Of a stretch of 64,000 nt of DNA, positions 63,048 to 64,000 are shown piece by piece. The position numbers were made by a program, and so were the translations under genes. Within the stretch, counting starts at the first letter, position 1. Each line of letters opens with the position of its first letter. The notes under the pieces are model-generated. The model was not told the DNA's origin and ran no database searches. It was given only the letters and a program-made list of their open reading frames with translations. This DNA is from Blepharisma japonicum (taxonomy: Eukaryota > Ciliophora > Heterotrichea > Heterotrichida > Blepharismidae), in the NCBI GenBank assembly GCA_949751835.1, contig CATKHK010000006.1, forward strand, positions 496,001 to 560,000, written 5' to 3'.

Positions 63048-64000
63048 ATGAAATTTAATACTCAGAATCTACCCAATTTGCTTAATTTTCAATTCAATTC
63101 CGCTGAAGAAGACCATAATAAAGAAAGTCAGCACAGTAAAAATTGTTTTTCTCAACTGCTAACTTATGAAGAACAAAAAGCTAAAAGATCCAAGATTTTA
63201 GTAAGCCCCAATAATCCAGAAAAAGAAGACGGTTTCAGGAAAACTTGCTCATTGATCGAAAGCAATACTCTTACTTTAGATCCAACAATCTGCCAAGAGT
63301 ATCAAGAATTTATCAGCACTTATCATCATATCACTTCTCTTTATCTTTTCTAATGATAATCACCAAACTAAATATTTCTTCACAACACCGAGTGTGAAAG
63401 CGAAAAAATAAAGATATTAGAGACTCCAAGCCATTAGATTGAGGCACCTGTATTGTCCAGCTTCCTAATGGTGAGCTATTCTGTTTTGGCAAAAATTATT
63501 TAACATCTGGGATTACATTAATAATTGACACAAAGTATAAAGCTCAATTGCAACCGTCCGGAAAGCCTTGCGGATTATCATCTGTTATATATTTCAATAG
63601 GTCTGTATATTGCTTTGGAGGATGAGATGAAAATCGCAAATCTTCAAGTCTATCAGAGAGATTTGATTTGGATGAGAGCAGATGAATTAAATTAACTTCA
63701 ATGCCACAAGCTGATTGTTATTGCCATAGTATAATCTTTGATAGGAGTATTTTGATTTGGATTCCTAAAGAATAAATAGAAATCTTCTTTTATATTCAAC
63801 TGATATTGACTCTTTCTCACAAATTCCTTATTACTTTGCAAAGGTAAAAGAAAGATACTGATAAATGGAGAGAGAATATATTTAATTCAGCTTAGGGGAT
63901 GAATTTATGAAAGCGAAATTGGAGATGCTTATGAGTGGGAAAAAATCGGAAAATCAATAATTTATTTTTATGCTCAAGTTTATTTGGTATATAATAAAGG
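63048..64000 (+). pseudogene. Kelch-repeat gene broken by frame changes
   Basis: An intact first frame (ATG 63048 to TAA 63351-63353, 101 residues, EFISTYHHITSLYLF end) is followed, in other frames, by a Kelch protein path: LDWGTCIVQLPNGELFCFGK, SSVIYFNRSVYCFGGWDENR, SERFDLDESRWIKLTSMPQA, NLLLYSTDIDSFSQIPYYFA, LINGERIYLIQLRGWIYESE, IGDAYEWEKIGKSIIYFYAQ, running off the window. Frame changes lie near 63350, 63405, 63765 and 63840; none fits a 15-16 nt intron. TGA is used as Trp in the Kelch GGW and RW positions, so the gene once followed this code. It is a decaying member of a Kelch family, unless the assembly has indels here. Confidence 0.6.

Noticed and set aside
63340-63420. Programmed +1 frameshifting at TAA in the Kelch gene
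   Set aside because: The first two frame changes fall at TAA and look like Euplotes-type shifts, but the later two need the opposite shift, and other genes stop normally at TAA.
1-64000. tRNA or rRNA genes
   Set aside because: No cloverleaf with a GTTCRANNC-like T arm or rRNA-like segment was found by eye; a tRNA scan would settle it.
1-64000. Transposons, virus-like elements or CRISPR arrays
   Set aside because: No transposase, integrase, polymerase or capsid-like protein, no paired terminal repeats and no spaced repeats were seen.

Overview
The window looks like macronuclear DNA of a heterotrich ciliate close to Blepharisma. Three things in the sequence say so. (1) TGA is read as tryptophan: it falls on conserved Trp positions in WD40 repeats, a RING-CH finger, the glyoxalase II metal site, eRF3 and EF-hand/kinase genes, while every intact gene ends in TAA (most) or TAG (five) and none in TGA. 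(2) Introns are 15 or 16 nt long; ten were found, each GT...AG, each needed to keep the frame, and nine of ten have an A six bases from the 3' end. (3) Genes are packed tightly on both strands with AT-rich gaps usually of 20-300 bases. The species name is inference; the code and intron size are seen directly.

Layout. 1-8.9 kb: tail of an FG-nucleoporin-like protein, an FHA/RING-CH protein, a Notch-repeat membrane RING protein, a kinesin, a TPR protein, RPS15 and a BORCS8-like subunit. 8.9-19.3 kb: an SPX-EXS phosphate exporter, a coiled-coil protein, eIF4A, V-ATPase subunit C, a kinesin-7-like motor and a calcium-dependent protein kinase. 19.6-32.9 kb: a p24 cargo receptor, neuroguidin, several unknown proteins, a helical-repeat/GOLD protein, the Shu-complex protein ZSWIM7, an MFSD1-like transporter, centrin, 14-3-3 and eRF3. 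33-36.8 kb: an outer-dynein-arm docking protein followed by a patch of decayed or degenerate genes (a Rab7-like protein lacking its P-loop lysine, an F-box relic, an orphan ORF and a 5'-damaged CTD-phosphatase). 36.8-50.9 kb: the PRC2 subunit EED, a second docking-type coiled coil, RAD54B, RBM39, EF-Ts, a MYND protein, PTEN and an ankyrin-PH-AGC kinase. 51-64 kb: unknown proteins, ALIX/Bro1, a TTLL tubulin glutamylase, proteasome beta5, a small lipidated protein, glyoxalase II, coiled-coil proteins, and at the end a Kelch gene broken by several frame changes.

Working together: many genes serve cilia and cortex (two kinesins, two docking-type coiled coils, centrin, TTLL), phosphoinositide and calcium signalling (PTEN, PH-AGC kinase, CDPK, 14-3-3), endolysosome and secretion (V-ATPase C, BORCS8, MFSD1, ALIX, p24), recombination and chromatin (RAD54B, ZSWIM7, EED), and translation (RPS15, eIF4A, eRF3, EF-Ts). 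There is no operon logic; neighbours are mostly unrelated. No tRNA, rRNA, transposon or CRISPR was recognised. Every coordinate with an intron is given as the full gene span, with the intron named in the evidence.
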